64,000 bases of DNA from Paraspadella gotoi (Eukaryota; Chaetognatha). The position numbers and the translations under genes were made by a program. The stretch spans positions 17,075,799 through 17,139,798 of the forward strand of contig CM119271.1 of the NCBI GenBank assembly GCA_051294375.1. Reading direction: 5' to 3'. Below, one piece after another: positions 1-10,231 of the stretch. Under the pieces are notes generated by a model. The model was not told the origin of the DNA. It was given only the letters and a program-made list of their open reading frames with translations, and did not search any database. Each line of letters opens with the position of its first letter. The stretch's first letter is position 1.

Positions 1-94
1 TAATTGGTTATAATAACTATAAAATATTCTACTAACTATTGAATTTAATAATCTCCTCTTNNNNNNNNNNNNNNNNNNNNNNNNNATCTAGTCT

Positions 95-690
95 TTTCCA
101 ACCGTCCATCCATCTATTCTTCTATCCATCTATTCTTCTATCCATCCATCTATCCATCTATTCTTCTATCCGTCCATTCATCTATCCATTCATCTATCCA
201 TCTATTCTTCTATTCATTCATTCATCTATCTATCCATTCATCTATCCATCTATTCTTCTATTCATTCATTCATCTATCCATCCATCTATCCATCTATTCT
301 TCTATAAATCCATTCATCTATCCATTCATCTATCCATCTATTATTCTATACATCAATTCATCTATCCATCTATTCTTCTATCCATCCATTCATCTATCCA
401 TCCATCTATCCATCTATTCTTCTATACATCCATCTATCCATCTATTCTTCTATACATCCATTCATCTATCCATCCATCTATCCAACCATTCATCTATCCA
501 TCCATCTATCCATCTATTCTTCTATACATCCATTCATCTATCCATCTATTCTTCTATCCATTCATTCATCTATCAATCCATCTATCCATCTATTCTTCTA
601 TCCATCCATCCATTCATCTATCCATTCATCTATCCATCTATTCTTCTATCCATCCATTCATCTATCCATCCCACCATCCCTCATCGATTT
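95..690. repeat. (ATCC/ATCT/ATTC)n tetranucleotide array
   Basis: About 600 bp made of CCAT, CTAT and TTCAT tetramers with a recurring TTCTTCTAT interruption that gives an irregular longer period. A 217-residue open frame (Ser/Ile/His/Tyr/Pro only) is a translation of the array and not a protein. A 25-N gap (61-85) sits at its left edge, so the array length is not reliable. Confidence 0.9.
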
Positions 691-767
691 AGCCTCAAGT
701 CTTTCAGTTGCCCCTCGGGTTAATAACATCTGATACAACAATAACAAAAAAATATTCGTTATGCTCC

Positions 768-839
<72 letters not shown>

Positions 840-840
840 A
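768..840. repeat. (TTTC)n microsatellite
   Basis: A nearly perfect run of about 17 TTTC units. The flanks (690-768, 840-960) are AT-rich and show no other feature. Confidence 0.9.
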
Positions 841-970
841 CTTTTTTTATTTCAGGATAAAATAATTAATAATTATTAACGCAACAATTGATCTTTAAAT
901 TTGATTAAAGGTAAGGTGCCATAAAATAATTTGGTCGAAATCCTTTTGTATTCATCTATTCATCACTAAA

Positions 971-972
971 CA

Positions 973-1016
<44 letters not shown>

Positions 1017-1030
1017 TCTCCCTCTCTATC
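971..1030. repeat. (TC)n microsatellite
   Basis: A TC dinucleotide run with a few CC interruptions. From 1030 to about 1480 the DNA is AT-rich with small inverted AT words; I see no gene or RNA there. Confidence 0.85.
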
Positions 1031-1499
1031 TCATTTTCCCGCTTTGGAATACTCTCTTCCCTCTCTCTTTACCCTTTGAACTACGACGCTTCCTTTTACT
1101 GTTTCTCTCTCATCATTTAGTCTCGTGTAATGCGTTAAAAACATTTTAACTTTTAATGTTTTCTATGAAATAGGTACAACCAATATAAAAAATAATTCAT
1201 TCATTTAATAAATGTCTTTATATAATTCATTACAATCAGTTCTAATTTATAATCTAATAGAATAATTTTTTCAGATGATATTTAATATTAAATATTAAAT
1301 AATAATTAAATAATCATTAATCACGTTTAAACTTATACTGAGTATAAGTTTATAAATCTCCTCTTGTATAGCTTTATTTATTTATTCATTGACTAATTTT
1401 ATTTTACTTTTTATTTATTTACTTATATATTTAATTCATCACCTTTACTTACCTTTTTCTTCGCGGCGCCCTCTTGAGTTCAAACTTTTTTTCGTCTTT

Positions 1500-2520
1500 T
1501 GTCTTTTGTTTTCGAAAACATCAAAAGGAGACGTCTCTCCCCCCCTAGAGAGAGAAAGAGAACCCACACCCACACCAGCACAGCTATGGAGCCTAGGAGA
1601 TGTGGCTACAAAACCCAGAATAGGGAGGAAGACCTAATGGGATAACACGAGACGGAGCGAAACTCAAAAGACCAACAAACACGACCGACGGAAGACGAAA
1701 CATTCCATCCCGTCAGCAGAACTTACCGAATAAAGTCAGAAATCCCGACACACAAGAGAACATCACGACACCAAACTACAAGCCGATGGCAATACGTAAT
1801 CCAAAACGACCGACAATAGCCACGAGAACGAACGACGAACGACGAGAAAACGAGCGACGAAAACGAGCACAACCGAGCCGTCAAGAAAATAAGACAGAAG
1901 AAATCACTTAACTGAAAAAAAAATAGAGAATGACATATGCTACACGACATAAACACGACACACCAAAGACAACGACCGCAATAGAGAAAAAATGACAGAT
2001 AACGAAGTGAAAAGACACGAAAATGAAGATAGCAAACATGACGGATAATCACGTCGACGACAACGAAATCCCTTTAAGACCGCGCAATCGTACACGATCG
2101 AACCCTAACGAGAAATCGAAGAAGTGACCCTCGGGACTAAGAAAGTGACGAGAGAGAAGAGAAGAGAGACCGAGAGAGAGAGAGAAGAGCAACAGAGAGA
2201 GAAGACAATCGTATCCCCACGAGAGACAGATACAAGCAGCATATACACTCCTTCACGAGAAGATCGAGAGCAGAGATGACAGCGAGAGACGATATATCGC
2301 GGTCACCATCAGACGAAGGTCAGCAGCGTTTTTCACTAGTATTACAATACACCATACCCCAAGATTGGACAGCTAAGACTGAAGTAGCACACAGACAGAA
2401 GCAGAGCAGATAAAGCCAGAAAACGAGATCACACAGTTACCGCGCAGACAGAATAAAACAAATAACCAACCGTAAATAAGAAGGAAAAAAAGAAAGAGTC
2501 AAAAAAGAATACAGATTACA
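1500..2520. other. ACGAC/GA-rich low-complexity tract, no gene seen
   Basis: About 1 kb biased to ACGA, CGAC and GAGA words on the plus strand, with GC content above its neighbours. The open frames of about 80-110 residues show no recognisable domain and biased composition (Arg/Thr/Glu on plus, Cys/Phe/Ser on minus). From 2520 to 3190 the DNA is AT-rich and featureless. Confidence 0.5.
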
Positions 2521-3194
2521 AATTTAAAATGGCATACATGAAAAGAGTATCAAGAAAGCCTAGTATTTAAACTCTTCTACGTGGTGATTAAGTTAAATTC
2601 AAAATAAACGCAAGCATTGATAAATCGAAAAGTCGCGAGAGAAAATTTCGATCGAAACCCAAGAAAATGCGTACAAAGAAACGATAAAAGACAAATCTAA
2701 AAGCCGTTACAAATGCAGATTTGAATAGTACCAAAAATTTTGCTATTAAATATCATCAAGTTGGGAGAGAAAGAGAAATACTTAAAAATAGCTAACAAAT
2801 ATAAAAGAAAATAAATGGTGTACATCATCACTAAAGATCTTAAGTCCTTATTAATTGCAAAATTACCTTATATTTAGCAATTAATTTATTATAAAATTTA
2901 TTATCTAATTTTTCTCTTCTGCGTATTTTTAATACGATAATGTAAGTATCAGATAAAATGATGAAGGTTCATGAGATGAGGAATCAAAATTAAATTCCAA
3001 TCATAATTAAACTTAGAGGTAAATATAACATATTCTTGACAAGTATGACTTCCGAACTTTAAACCAAAAGTATAATTCATAAACACATATAGTGCTTCTT
3101 AAATATTAAGAAGACTAATTAGAGCACTCAACCAGAAGCGTCAATCAAGGAAATAAGTTAAAAAGAAGAAGATGTCACGATTTCGTTATCTTTC

Positions 3195-3286
3195 AGGGTC
3201 GAATTGAGATCCCAACTATCCGCTAATAATTACCCAGTGTAGAACAGATACGAGAGCCGTGGATCGATACACCTACTCGGAACCGC

Positions 3287-3319
<33 letters not shown>

Positions 3320-3378
3320 GAGAGAGAGAGAAGAGAGAGAGAGAGCAAGAGAGGAGAGGAGAGCAGAGAGAGAGAGAC

Positions 3379-3410
<32 letters not shown>

Positions 3411-3879
3411 CAGAGAAACCCGCCTGTTCCGAAATCGGAGAGAACCCGAAAATTAAAAGGCCGAGGCTGTTAATTTAACCCCAGATGTGGTCGACCAAGA
3501 AAGAAGAGAAAGAAGAGAGAGAGAGAAGCTAGCAGATTCAGAGACAAGAGAGCAAGAGAAGAGAGAAGAGAGAGAGAGAAGAGAATTAAAAATTAGAGGG
3601 AACATCAAAGCGAAAACAAGTTCGTGCGGATTCCGATGAAAAGGAGGATGAGGAAATGGAAATACAATGGAGTTAAGAAACCTTATCTCTCTCTCCTTTT
3701 CTCGCATGTCTCTCCAATCTCTCCCTCTCTCTCCCTCATTCGTCTAGCGCTCATTTCCACCGGATAGAAATGAGATGCCAGCGAGGTGGCCTGGGACAAG
3801 GAATACCAGTGGAGGGGCTGATTCTAGCCGTCTCTCTCATCCTCGTCTCTACGTCCATCTCTCCTCTCCCATCCTCTCA

Positions 3880-3922
<43 letters not shown>

Positions 3923-4482
3923 CTCGCNNNNNNNNNNNNNNNNNNNNNNNNNAAAGAAAGAGATGAGAGAACAGAAAGCAGACACGAGGAGAGAGAGAGA
4001 GAGAGAGAGACAGAGAAACCCGCCGTGTGTCCGAATCGGAGAGAACCGAAAATTAAAAGGGCGAGGCTTTTAATTTAACCCAGATGTGGTCCGACCAAAG
4101 AAAGAGAGAAAGAAGAGAGAGAGGAGAAGAGAGAGAAGAGAAGAGAGAGAGAGAAAGAGAGAAGAGAGAGAGAGAAGAGAATTAAAAATTGGGGAAATCA
4201 AAGGAAAACAAGTTCGTTGCGGATTCCGATGAGAAAGGGAGAGAGAGGGAAATGAAATAAAGTGAGGAAGAATGCTTATCTCTCTCTCTCTTTTCTCGTC
4301 TCTCTCTCTCTCTTCTCTCTCTCTCGTCTCGTCTGCCGCATTCACCGGAATGAGAATGAGATGCAGCAGGTGGCCTTTGGAAAGGAATCCGTTGAGGGGG
4401 TTGGTTCGTCTCTCGTCTCTCTCTCTCTTCTCTCTCTCTCTCTGCTCTCTCTCTCTCTCGCTTTTCGTCTCTCTCTCTGCGT

Positions 4483-4515
<33 letters not shown>

Positions 4516-4562
4516 GGCGGTTCCCGAGGTAATTATTAGCGGAGTTCCCAATTCGACTGAAG
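3195..4562. mobile_element. Unit with inverted ends and internal duplication
   Basis: The left end (about 3197-3292, containing CGCTAATAATTACC and GGAACCGCCTGAGAG) reappears reverse-complemented at about 4508-4565. Inside, two GA-rich half-units repeat directly: the segment with AATCGGAGAGAACC followed by TTAATTTAACCC occurs near 3433 and again near 4036, and a GGTGGCCT-bearing segment occurs near 3784 and 4370. A 25-N gap at 3928-3952 interrupts it. No transposase is encoded. It could be a fold-back or TIR element, or a local inverted duplication grown around GA/TC tracts. Confidence 0.45.
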
Positions 4563-5055
4563 TAAGAAATCGAGCATCGTCTTTTTAATTTTCCTTGTAC
4601 GCCTTCGTGACTCAACCTAAGCCCTTTAGATGGTTTAAAAGAGTACAATTTATAAATGTTATAAAATTACTCTAATTAATTATTAATTGAATAATTGATC
4701 ACTCAATGACTCAAAATTTTCGAATAAATTTATTAAAAAAAAAGAAAATAGATAGAATAAATAAATAAAAAAGTAAATAAGTAGATAAATAAATTAATAT
4801 GTACACATTTATTTTTTTTATGTTAGCTATTTTTAAGTATTCTCTCTTTCTCTCCCCATTTATACTTTAATAACAAAATTTAATATCAATCGCAGAAAAC
4901 CTTAAAATTTGTCTTTTTCCTTTTTTCCTTTTCTTCTTTTTCTCCTTTTTTCTCCTTTTTTTTCATTTTTCAAGTAAAAGAAAATGTATGAATTCATACA
5001 TAAATTTGGATATTTTTTGATTTTTTTTCCCTCATACGAATTCATTTGCTTTCTG

Positions 5056-5088
<33 letters not shown>

Positions 5089-5167
5089 GTCTGTCTCTCT
5101 CTGTAAAAGCATCAGGGTCATTTTTTTTCTGGACGACCTCGTCATGGTGACCAGTGACCACTTTGCT

Positions 5168-5169
<2 letters not shown>

Positions 5170-5251
<82 letters not shown>
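5170..5251. repeat. (TC)n microsatellite, about 80 bp
   Basis: An uninterrupted TC dinucleotide run, one of the longest in the window. A shorter impure TC/TG tract lies at 5050-5103. The open frames over it (Ser-Leu, Arg-Glu repeats) are artefacts. Confidence 0.95.
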
Positions 5252-5254
<3 letters not shown>

Positions 5255-5329
5255 ACTCTCTTAGCTCCGAGGGTCAATTCTCCGATTTCCTCGATATTTC
5301 GATGTCATTCGCGTCTTAACTTTCTATCG

Positions 5330-5612
5330 TCGTCGACGTCATCTTTTTATTCTTCATTTTCGTCGTCTTCATCTTCGTCATCGTCTTTTTCATCATTGCC
5401 GTCGTTGTCGTTGTCGTTATCGTCGTCGTCATCATCATCATCATTTTTGTCATATGATTTCTCTGTCTTATTTTTGACGGCATCATTGTCGTAGTTTTCG
5501 TCGTCGTTTTCGTCGTCGTCGTCTTCGTCGTCGTCTTTGTCGTCGTTTTTGTCGTCGTTTTCGTCGTCGTCTTCGTCGTCGTCTTTGTCGTCGTTTTCGT
5601 CGTCGTTATCAC
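5330..5612. repeat. (TCG)n/(TCA)n compound trinucleotide array
   Basis: About 280 bp of TCG, TCA and TTG triplets. Such arrays recur at 18.25, 34.33, 36.40, 38.32, 38.89, 39.49 and 50.79 kb. The Thr/Lys/Met-rich minus-strand frame reflects the triplet repeat and has no other coding support. Confidence 0.9.
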
Positions 5613-5624
5613 CATTAGTTTCCC

Positions 5625-5690
5625 TATTCGGGTTTTGAACCCGCGACCTTCTGAGTTCAACTTTCCAGACGACGATTTTCTTCTTTCCGT
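5625..5690 (-). other. B-box-like tRNA-derived remnant
   Basis: On the minus strand GGTCGCGGGTTCAAAACCCG gives a TpsiC-like stem-loop with a GGTTCAAAACC B box, as in tRNAs and tRNA-derived SINEs. I cannot assemble a full cloverleaf or an A box. It lies next to the TCG array and about 40 bp before the hairpin element. Probably a truncated SINE head. Confidence 0.3.
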
Positions 5691-5728
5691 TTTTCTCTCG
5701 ATTTTCGATATTTTCGGTTTTTATCCGT

Positions 5729-5935
5729 TTTTAGTTGCGCCGCGAGTACTCGCGGAGCAACTCTATAAGTCACTTTTCGGTCAGTCTGTCGGTCGGTATG
5801 TCTGTCCGTCGGTCTGTCCCACTTACTCTAAAAATTTTAATAATTCGCTTATAGTTGGTTGCTCATTTGTTAAGACAGAAAAAATCCTCAAATCTAAGTA
5901 ACTGCTAGCGCCGCCTTCAGTAAATTTTAAAACAT
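5729..5935 (+). mobile_element. Hairpin-terminated element, family A, copy 1
   Basis: It starts with TTTTTA followed by a 28-nt hairpin (5734-5761): outer stem GTTGC/GCAAC, a 3x3 internal loop, and the self-complementary inner block GCGAGTACTCGC. Then come CTCTATAAGTCACTTTTCGG, a GTCTGTCGGTC-type array and a conserved body (ATAGTTGGTTGCTCATTTG, then AACTGCTAGCGCCGCCTTCAG). The same order occurs at 21.13 kb and, inverted, at 63.6-63.76 kb. No coding capacity. Likely a small non-autonomous mobile element; I do not recognise a named family. Confidence 0.6.
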
Positions 5936-6317
5936 TAAAGAATAAAAGACGGAATTCCGATATAGTGCATGTCATAAATACTACCTTCACGTGATCACAA
6001 ACTAAATTCAGCATATTTCGTGTAATGTCTGGTTGTTTGAAATTAAATTTTGCACAGAAATACATATGAAAAGAAAGTCCCAAGAAAGACCCATCTTGTT
6101 TATCAGTTTTGCACTATTTTTAGTTTTGGTACGTTTAAAAAATCTGTTATATTTTGTTATTTGAAGAACTTCACCACTCAACAACTTACTTAAATTGTGT
6201 ATAAAATTACTGCAACTTTAACAACAACAACCACAACAACAACAACAACACCAAGGTCCAGGGCGACGTCTCCCATGAAACATAAAAAGCAGAAACATGA
6301 GCCGATTTCGTGAAGTG
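5936..6317. other. AT-rich interval, no feature except (CAA)n
   Basis: Mostly AT-rich DNA with a short (CAA)n run at about 6218-6251. No gene, tRNA or splice-supported exon was found. Confidence 0.5.
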
Positions 6318-6522
6318 GCTCTCCTCTCTCTCTCTCTCTCTCTCTCGTCGTCTCTCTCCTCTCCTCTCATCACTCATCTCTCTCTGCTTTGCTCTCTTTT
6401 CCTATTTTCTCTTTCCGTCGGGAGCATCTTTTTTCTTTATGCTAAAACACAGTAATTTATAGATAACCGCTGATCATATCTCATAAATTTCTTTCCCTCC
6501 GCTCTCTCTCTCTTCGCTCCTC

Positions 6523-6562
<40 letters not shown>
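6318..6562. repeat. TC tracts with unique spacer
   Basis: TC-dinucleotide tracts at 6318-6385 and 6500-6562, separated by about 110 bp of ordinary sequence. Confidence 0.8.
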
Positions 6563-6566
<4 letters not shown>

Positions 6567-6674
6567 TTTTTTTCTTTCCCTTTTATTTGATTTATCCTTT
6601 CCATTTTCTTCCTTTTCTCTTTATATTTTATGAAGGATTTTCTTTTTACCAGCGTGTCATCTTCAGTTACGCTC

Positions 6675-6751
6675 GGTCTTTTCTTTTCTTTTCTTTTTTT
6701 TCTTTCTTTTCTTTTCTTTTCTTTTCTTTTCTTTTCTTTTCTTTTCTTTTC

Positions 6752-6782
<31 letters not shown>

Positions 6783-6866
6783 CTTTTCTCTTTTTCTCTT
6801 TTCTTTTTTTCTTTTTGTCTTTTCTTTTCTTTTCTTTTCTTTTCTTTTTTCTTTATTTATTTTTTT
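6675..6866. repeat. (TTTTC)n pentanucleotide array
   Basis: About 190 bp of TTTTC units with occasional extra T or C. The Phe/Ser/Leu-rich open frames over it are artefacts. From 6866 to 7230 the sequence is AT-rich with nothing recognised. Confidence 0.9.
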
Positions 6867-7245
6867 CTATGATAAATTTTTGTCAGTTCAAGAAAAACAA
6901 AAAATATGCATATATCATGAATTATTATATAACTATAAACAATATTGAACTGAATTTTAAAAGTTATGCTCCCAGTTTTAAACGATAAAATTTTCAAAAA
7001 GCCTCTCATACAAACTTTACTACTGAGTCCTTCTGAGAGAAAAATATTTGAACAATTTTAAATACGAACTTTTGAGAAGAAAAATCTACAAACGATAAAA
7101 CGAAAATTCCTTATTTTTTTTCTGTAAATTTTTATTTTTTTAGAAAAAAAATCAAAAAGAAAAATCGTAAAATGACTGAATTTTCGTCACGAAGACCAGA
7201 GACGTCGTTAACCAATTTTTTTTCCGCTTTCTCTCTCTCTCTCTC

Positions 7246-7441
7246 NNNNNNNNNNNNNNNNNNNNNNNNNNNNNNNNNNNNNNNNNNNNNNNNNNNNNNN
7301 NNNNNNNNNNNNNNNNNNNNNNNNNNNNNNNNNNNNNNNNNNNNNNNNNNNNNNNNNNNNNNNNNNNNNNNNNNNNNNNNNNNNNNNNNNNNNNNNNNNN
7401 NNNNNNNNNNNNNNNNNNNNNNNNNNNNNNNNNNNNNNNNN
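7246..7441. other. Assembly gap (196 N)
   Basis: The gap begins directly after a TC run at 7228-7245, so the missing sequence is probably an unassembled (TC)n tract plus flank. From 7442 to about 8130 the DNA is unique and gene-less as far as I can see. Confidence 0.95.
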
Positions 7442-8136
7442 TGAAAAGTGTCAAAAAGTTGTAAAAAGTTCCTTGAGGTGAGACGGCCCTACTTTTCTCC
7501 CGCCCTCAATATGCTATGACACGTTTCCACGCTGCCTTTTTCCCTCATTTTTTTTCCTTTTCGAAATATGAAAACTTTTGTCAGTTTTGTAACGTGTCAT
7601 AGTATGTAATAAAATGCAACTCACCGAGACATATTTTTTTTAAAAACAGTCTTAATATCTTTCGGAAAATAAATGAAAATAAATATAAAAACTAAAGAGT
7701 AAAAAAAAATGTAAATGAAACTAGTATGCATATTGCATAAGTAAGGCCCAATAATAAATGTATATTGTGTGGACGTGTGGACGCAACAAGTTTCAGATTA
7801 AAAATGGATTTATTCTTCAACAACGTTATAAACAACAACAGTCAAAAATAAGATATAAGATATAACAATTGTATTTACAAAGTCAACGTTTGACCATAAA
7901 GAGAATGGGGGAAACCGATCGAGGGTAAGTTTGGTCAGGACAATTGGTTTGACCGAGGGTGCGAGTCTTAGTTGTTCGTCCACACATCCCCCCCACCAAG
8001 GCTTGGACCGGATGGGGAGAAGGCTTGAGAGAGTCATTGAATTGAGTCGTCGTTTTCGTCGTCATCTTCCGGCGGCTGAAGTGACCTCCCCATGTCACTG
8101 GCCTGTTTAAGCCGACATCATCACACTTTAACCAGC

Positions 8137-8212
8137 GTGACCCCGAGGGTATTGAACCCGGAACTCACGTTTGGTGAACGAGTACTTACCAATGGGACAA
8201 GCAGAGTTTCAC
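8137..8212 (-). mobile_element. tRNA-like SINE head
   Basis: On the minus strand an A-box-like CCCATTGGTAAGTA is followed about 30 nt later by a B box in CCGGGTTCAATACCC with a good TpsiC stem. The anticodon arm is poor: the candidate loop lacks U33. This fits a tRNA-derived SINE head or tRNA pseudogene rather than a working tRNA. No repeat partner is seen elsewhere in the window. Confidence 0.4.
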
Positions 8213-8400
8213 TTAGTTCTACGGGAGGCGAATTGGTACAAAACATGATCTCCGAATTTTGATCTGCAATTTTCGCTCGACCTTATTTATACAGAAAGAC
8301 AATAAATGAATATTGATATAATTTGAATACAATGAATTGGACAATTTGTCAAGCTGGAAAACTAAGTAGCTCACAATCTCTCCAATCTCACCAAAAAATG

Positions 8401-8473
8401 TTGAGATGTTGATGTTGATGATGATGTTGATGTTGTTGATGTTGATGANNNNNNNNNNNNNNNNNNNNNNNNN
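8401..8473. repeat. (GATGTT)n-like array with gap
   Basis: GATGTT and GATGAT units at 8401-8448 run into a 25-N gap (8449-8473). Downstream, short TC tracts occur at 8484-8497, 8660-8690 and 8905-8952. The rest up to 9300 is AT-rich with no feature seen. Confidence 0.8.
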
Positions 8474-9394
8474 TTCTCCTCTGTTTTCTCTCTCTCTGCG
8501 TGTGCATGCAAGGCGTAGGGTGTATATGATAGATAATACATGACAGATAATATAATCCATGATACATTTGTTGATACATACTTTTGTTGATATCCGGGTC
8601 CTTATGCGATGAATCAAAAGACCATTTACCCCCCGGCTTTTTTGATTATTTTCCTCGTTTCTCTCTCTCTCTCTCCTCTCTCTCTCTCTTATACCTCTTA
8701 AAGTTTATTTCTATCACTTATGCTAAAAAAGCTTTACTGATCCTATACAATATCGAATAACTTAAATACATTATTATGGATCATTTCAGAGGTTACTTAA
8801 TTTAAAAAATTTTAATTTAAAATATAGTATCAAATGAGACATAAATATCTTTGACATAGTTATTCAGAAATAAGATTTACTTAATGAACAAATCGCGTAA
8901 AATCTTTTCTCTCTCTCTCTCTCTTGTTCTTCTCTCTCTTCTCTCCTCTCTCTGGGTGTGTGCTTCGGCTCGTCTCTCCAGTCCTGTATTTTGGTTTAAT
9001 ATAAAAATATTTTTGTATAACAAATTTATTTATAGCATAATTAAAAAATAATATACAAACGAAATAATAAAAGAACTTGATAAATGTTAAAAACTTAAAC
9101 CCATCAATGTCAACCAAGGTCAGATTTTTAAGCTGGAGGATTTGCCATAATCAAATGATAAAAGGGGAGAAAGAGGAAATGAGCGACAAAAAAAATAATT
9201 GTTTGCCAGGCGGCGAGTGTCATATGCGAAAAATTGAGATGCCATGATTTCCATGAAAAGCTGAATTCGAGTCCTCTTCTCTCATCGTCGTCTTCTCGTC
9301 GTCTCTCCTCTCTCTCTCTCTTGCAAAAATGATCGTTACACTTGTATATGCTTACGAGTTGATCGCGGTAACGTTTCGCGGATTGCGCAGAAAC

Positions 9395-9700
9395 GACGAC
9401 AACGACGACGGCAATGCCATGACGAGCACCGACGACGGGATGCGCTCGAGCTCGACCGAAACGAGTTCCGCCCAAAACGAGACGACGGCGATGTCAATGG
9501 CGAGCGCGGGAGCGTCGTACCGAAACGGGCCCGCGACGACGAGCGCGCCGATGACGGGGATGCGCTCGACTCGAGCGAAACGTGGACCGCGACAACGACG
9601 GATAGGGCCCACGATGACGGGGATGCGTTCGACCTCGATCAAAATGGGGGCCGCGACAACGGACGACCCGTGGCGACGGGACGGACGAGTGATGATCCGA
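9395..9700. repeat. GC-rich patch with GATGCGCTCGA-type repeats
   Basis: GC-rich DNA in which GATGCGYTCGANCTCG occurs near 9440, 9559 and 9622 with GACGACGG words between. A 147-residue plus-strand frame (9329-9772; Met/Thr/Ser/Arg-rich) spans it. The last two repeats are 63 bp apart, so the frame could survive by chance. No domain, signal or conserved motif is visible. I treat it as a degenerate minisatellite, but a lineage-specific repetitive protein is not excluded. Confidence 0.4.
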
Positions 9701-10118
9701 ACACAACCCCTGGAGCATTCGCTCCGAATGAGACGAAAGTTAAAAAAATATGCCGGGGTCTCACGTCTTTAGGGCGATCGTTATATTGAAGAGGATTCCG
9801 CGAGTAAGGCGGGACCAATTGGGGAAGGCGAAGACGATGGGGAACTTATTTGACGCTAATTGCTCCCCTACGTACAAATAGTTAATTAACGGCGTTGGCG
9901 TCTCTCTCTCTCTCTTCTCTCTCTCTCTCAGTCTCTGGAAAATATTCTGAAATTTTTGGGCATGAGAATTTCAAAAAACTTTCCCATCGAATCGATCGAG
10001 ACTTGTAAAGAAATAAAAAATTTAACTTTGAAATTATGTGATAATCCTTTTCTTTTTTCGTTGTAAATGTTTAGAGAAAAAAAGTTTTTATTGGTCTTCA
10101 CGAAATTTGTTTATGTTA

Positions 10119-10166
10119 TAAACAGACATGTTTCGGCTTTAGCATTCAAGCTTCTTCAGCGTTTTT
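10119..10166 (-). ncRNA. Type I hammerhead ribozyme, minimal stem III
   Basis: Read on the minus strand, the core box CUGAAGA (10159-10153; consensus CUGANGA) is followed by stem II, GCUU pairing with AAGC around an 8-nt loop with one A.C mismatch at its base. Then come GAAA and a tiny stem III (AC, loop AU, GU) ending in the expected cleavage-site C at 10125. Stem I closes with five pairs: G10160-U10124, C10161-G10123, then A10162, A10163 and A10164 with U10122-U10120. Penelope-like retroelements and animal retrozymes are known to carry type I hammerheads with very short stem III, usually acting as dimers. No reverse transcriptase is seen nearby; the ~480-bp tandem array starts about 40 bp away. 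Cleavage is inferred and not shown. Confidence 0.7.
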
Positions 10167-10199
10167 AGTTGGATAAATTATTGAGCAAAGAAGAGTGGT

Positions 10200-10231
<32 letters not shown>

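Noticed and set aside
9329-9772. 147-residue frame as a genuine gene
   Set aside because: Repeat-like GATGCGCTCGA units and shadow frames on the other strand; no domain. Kept only as a repeat.
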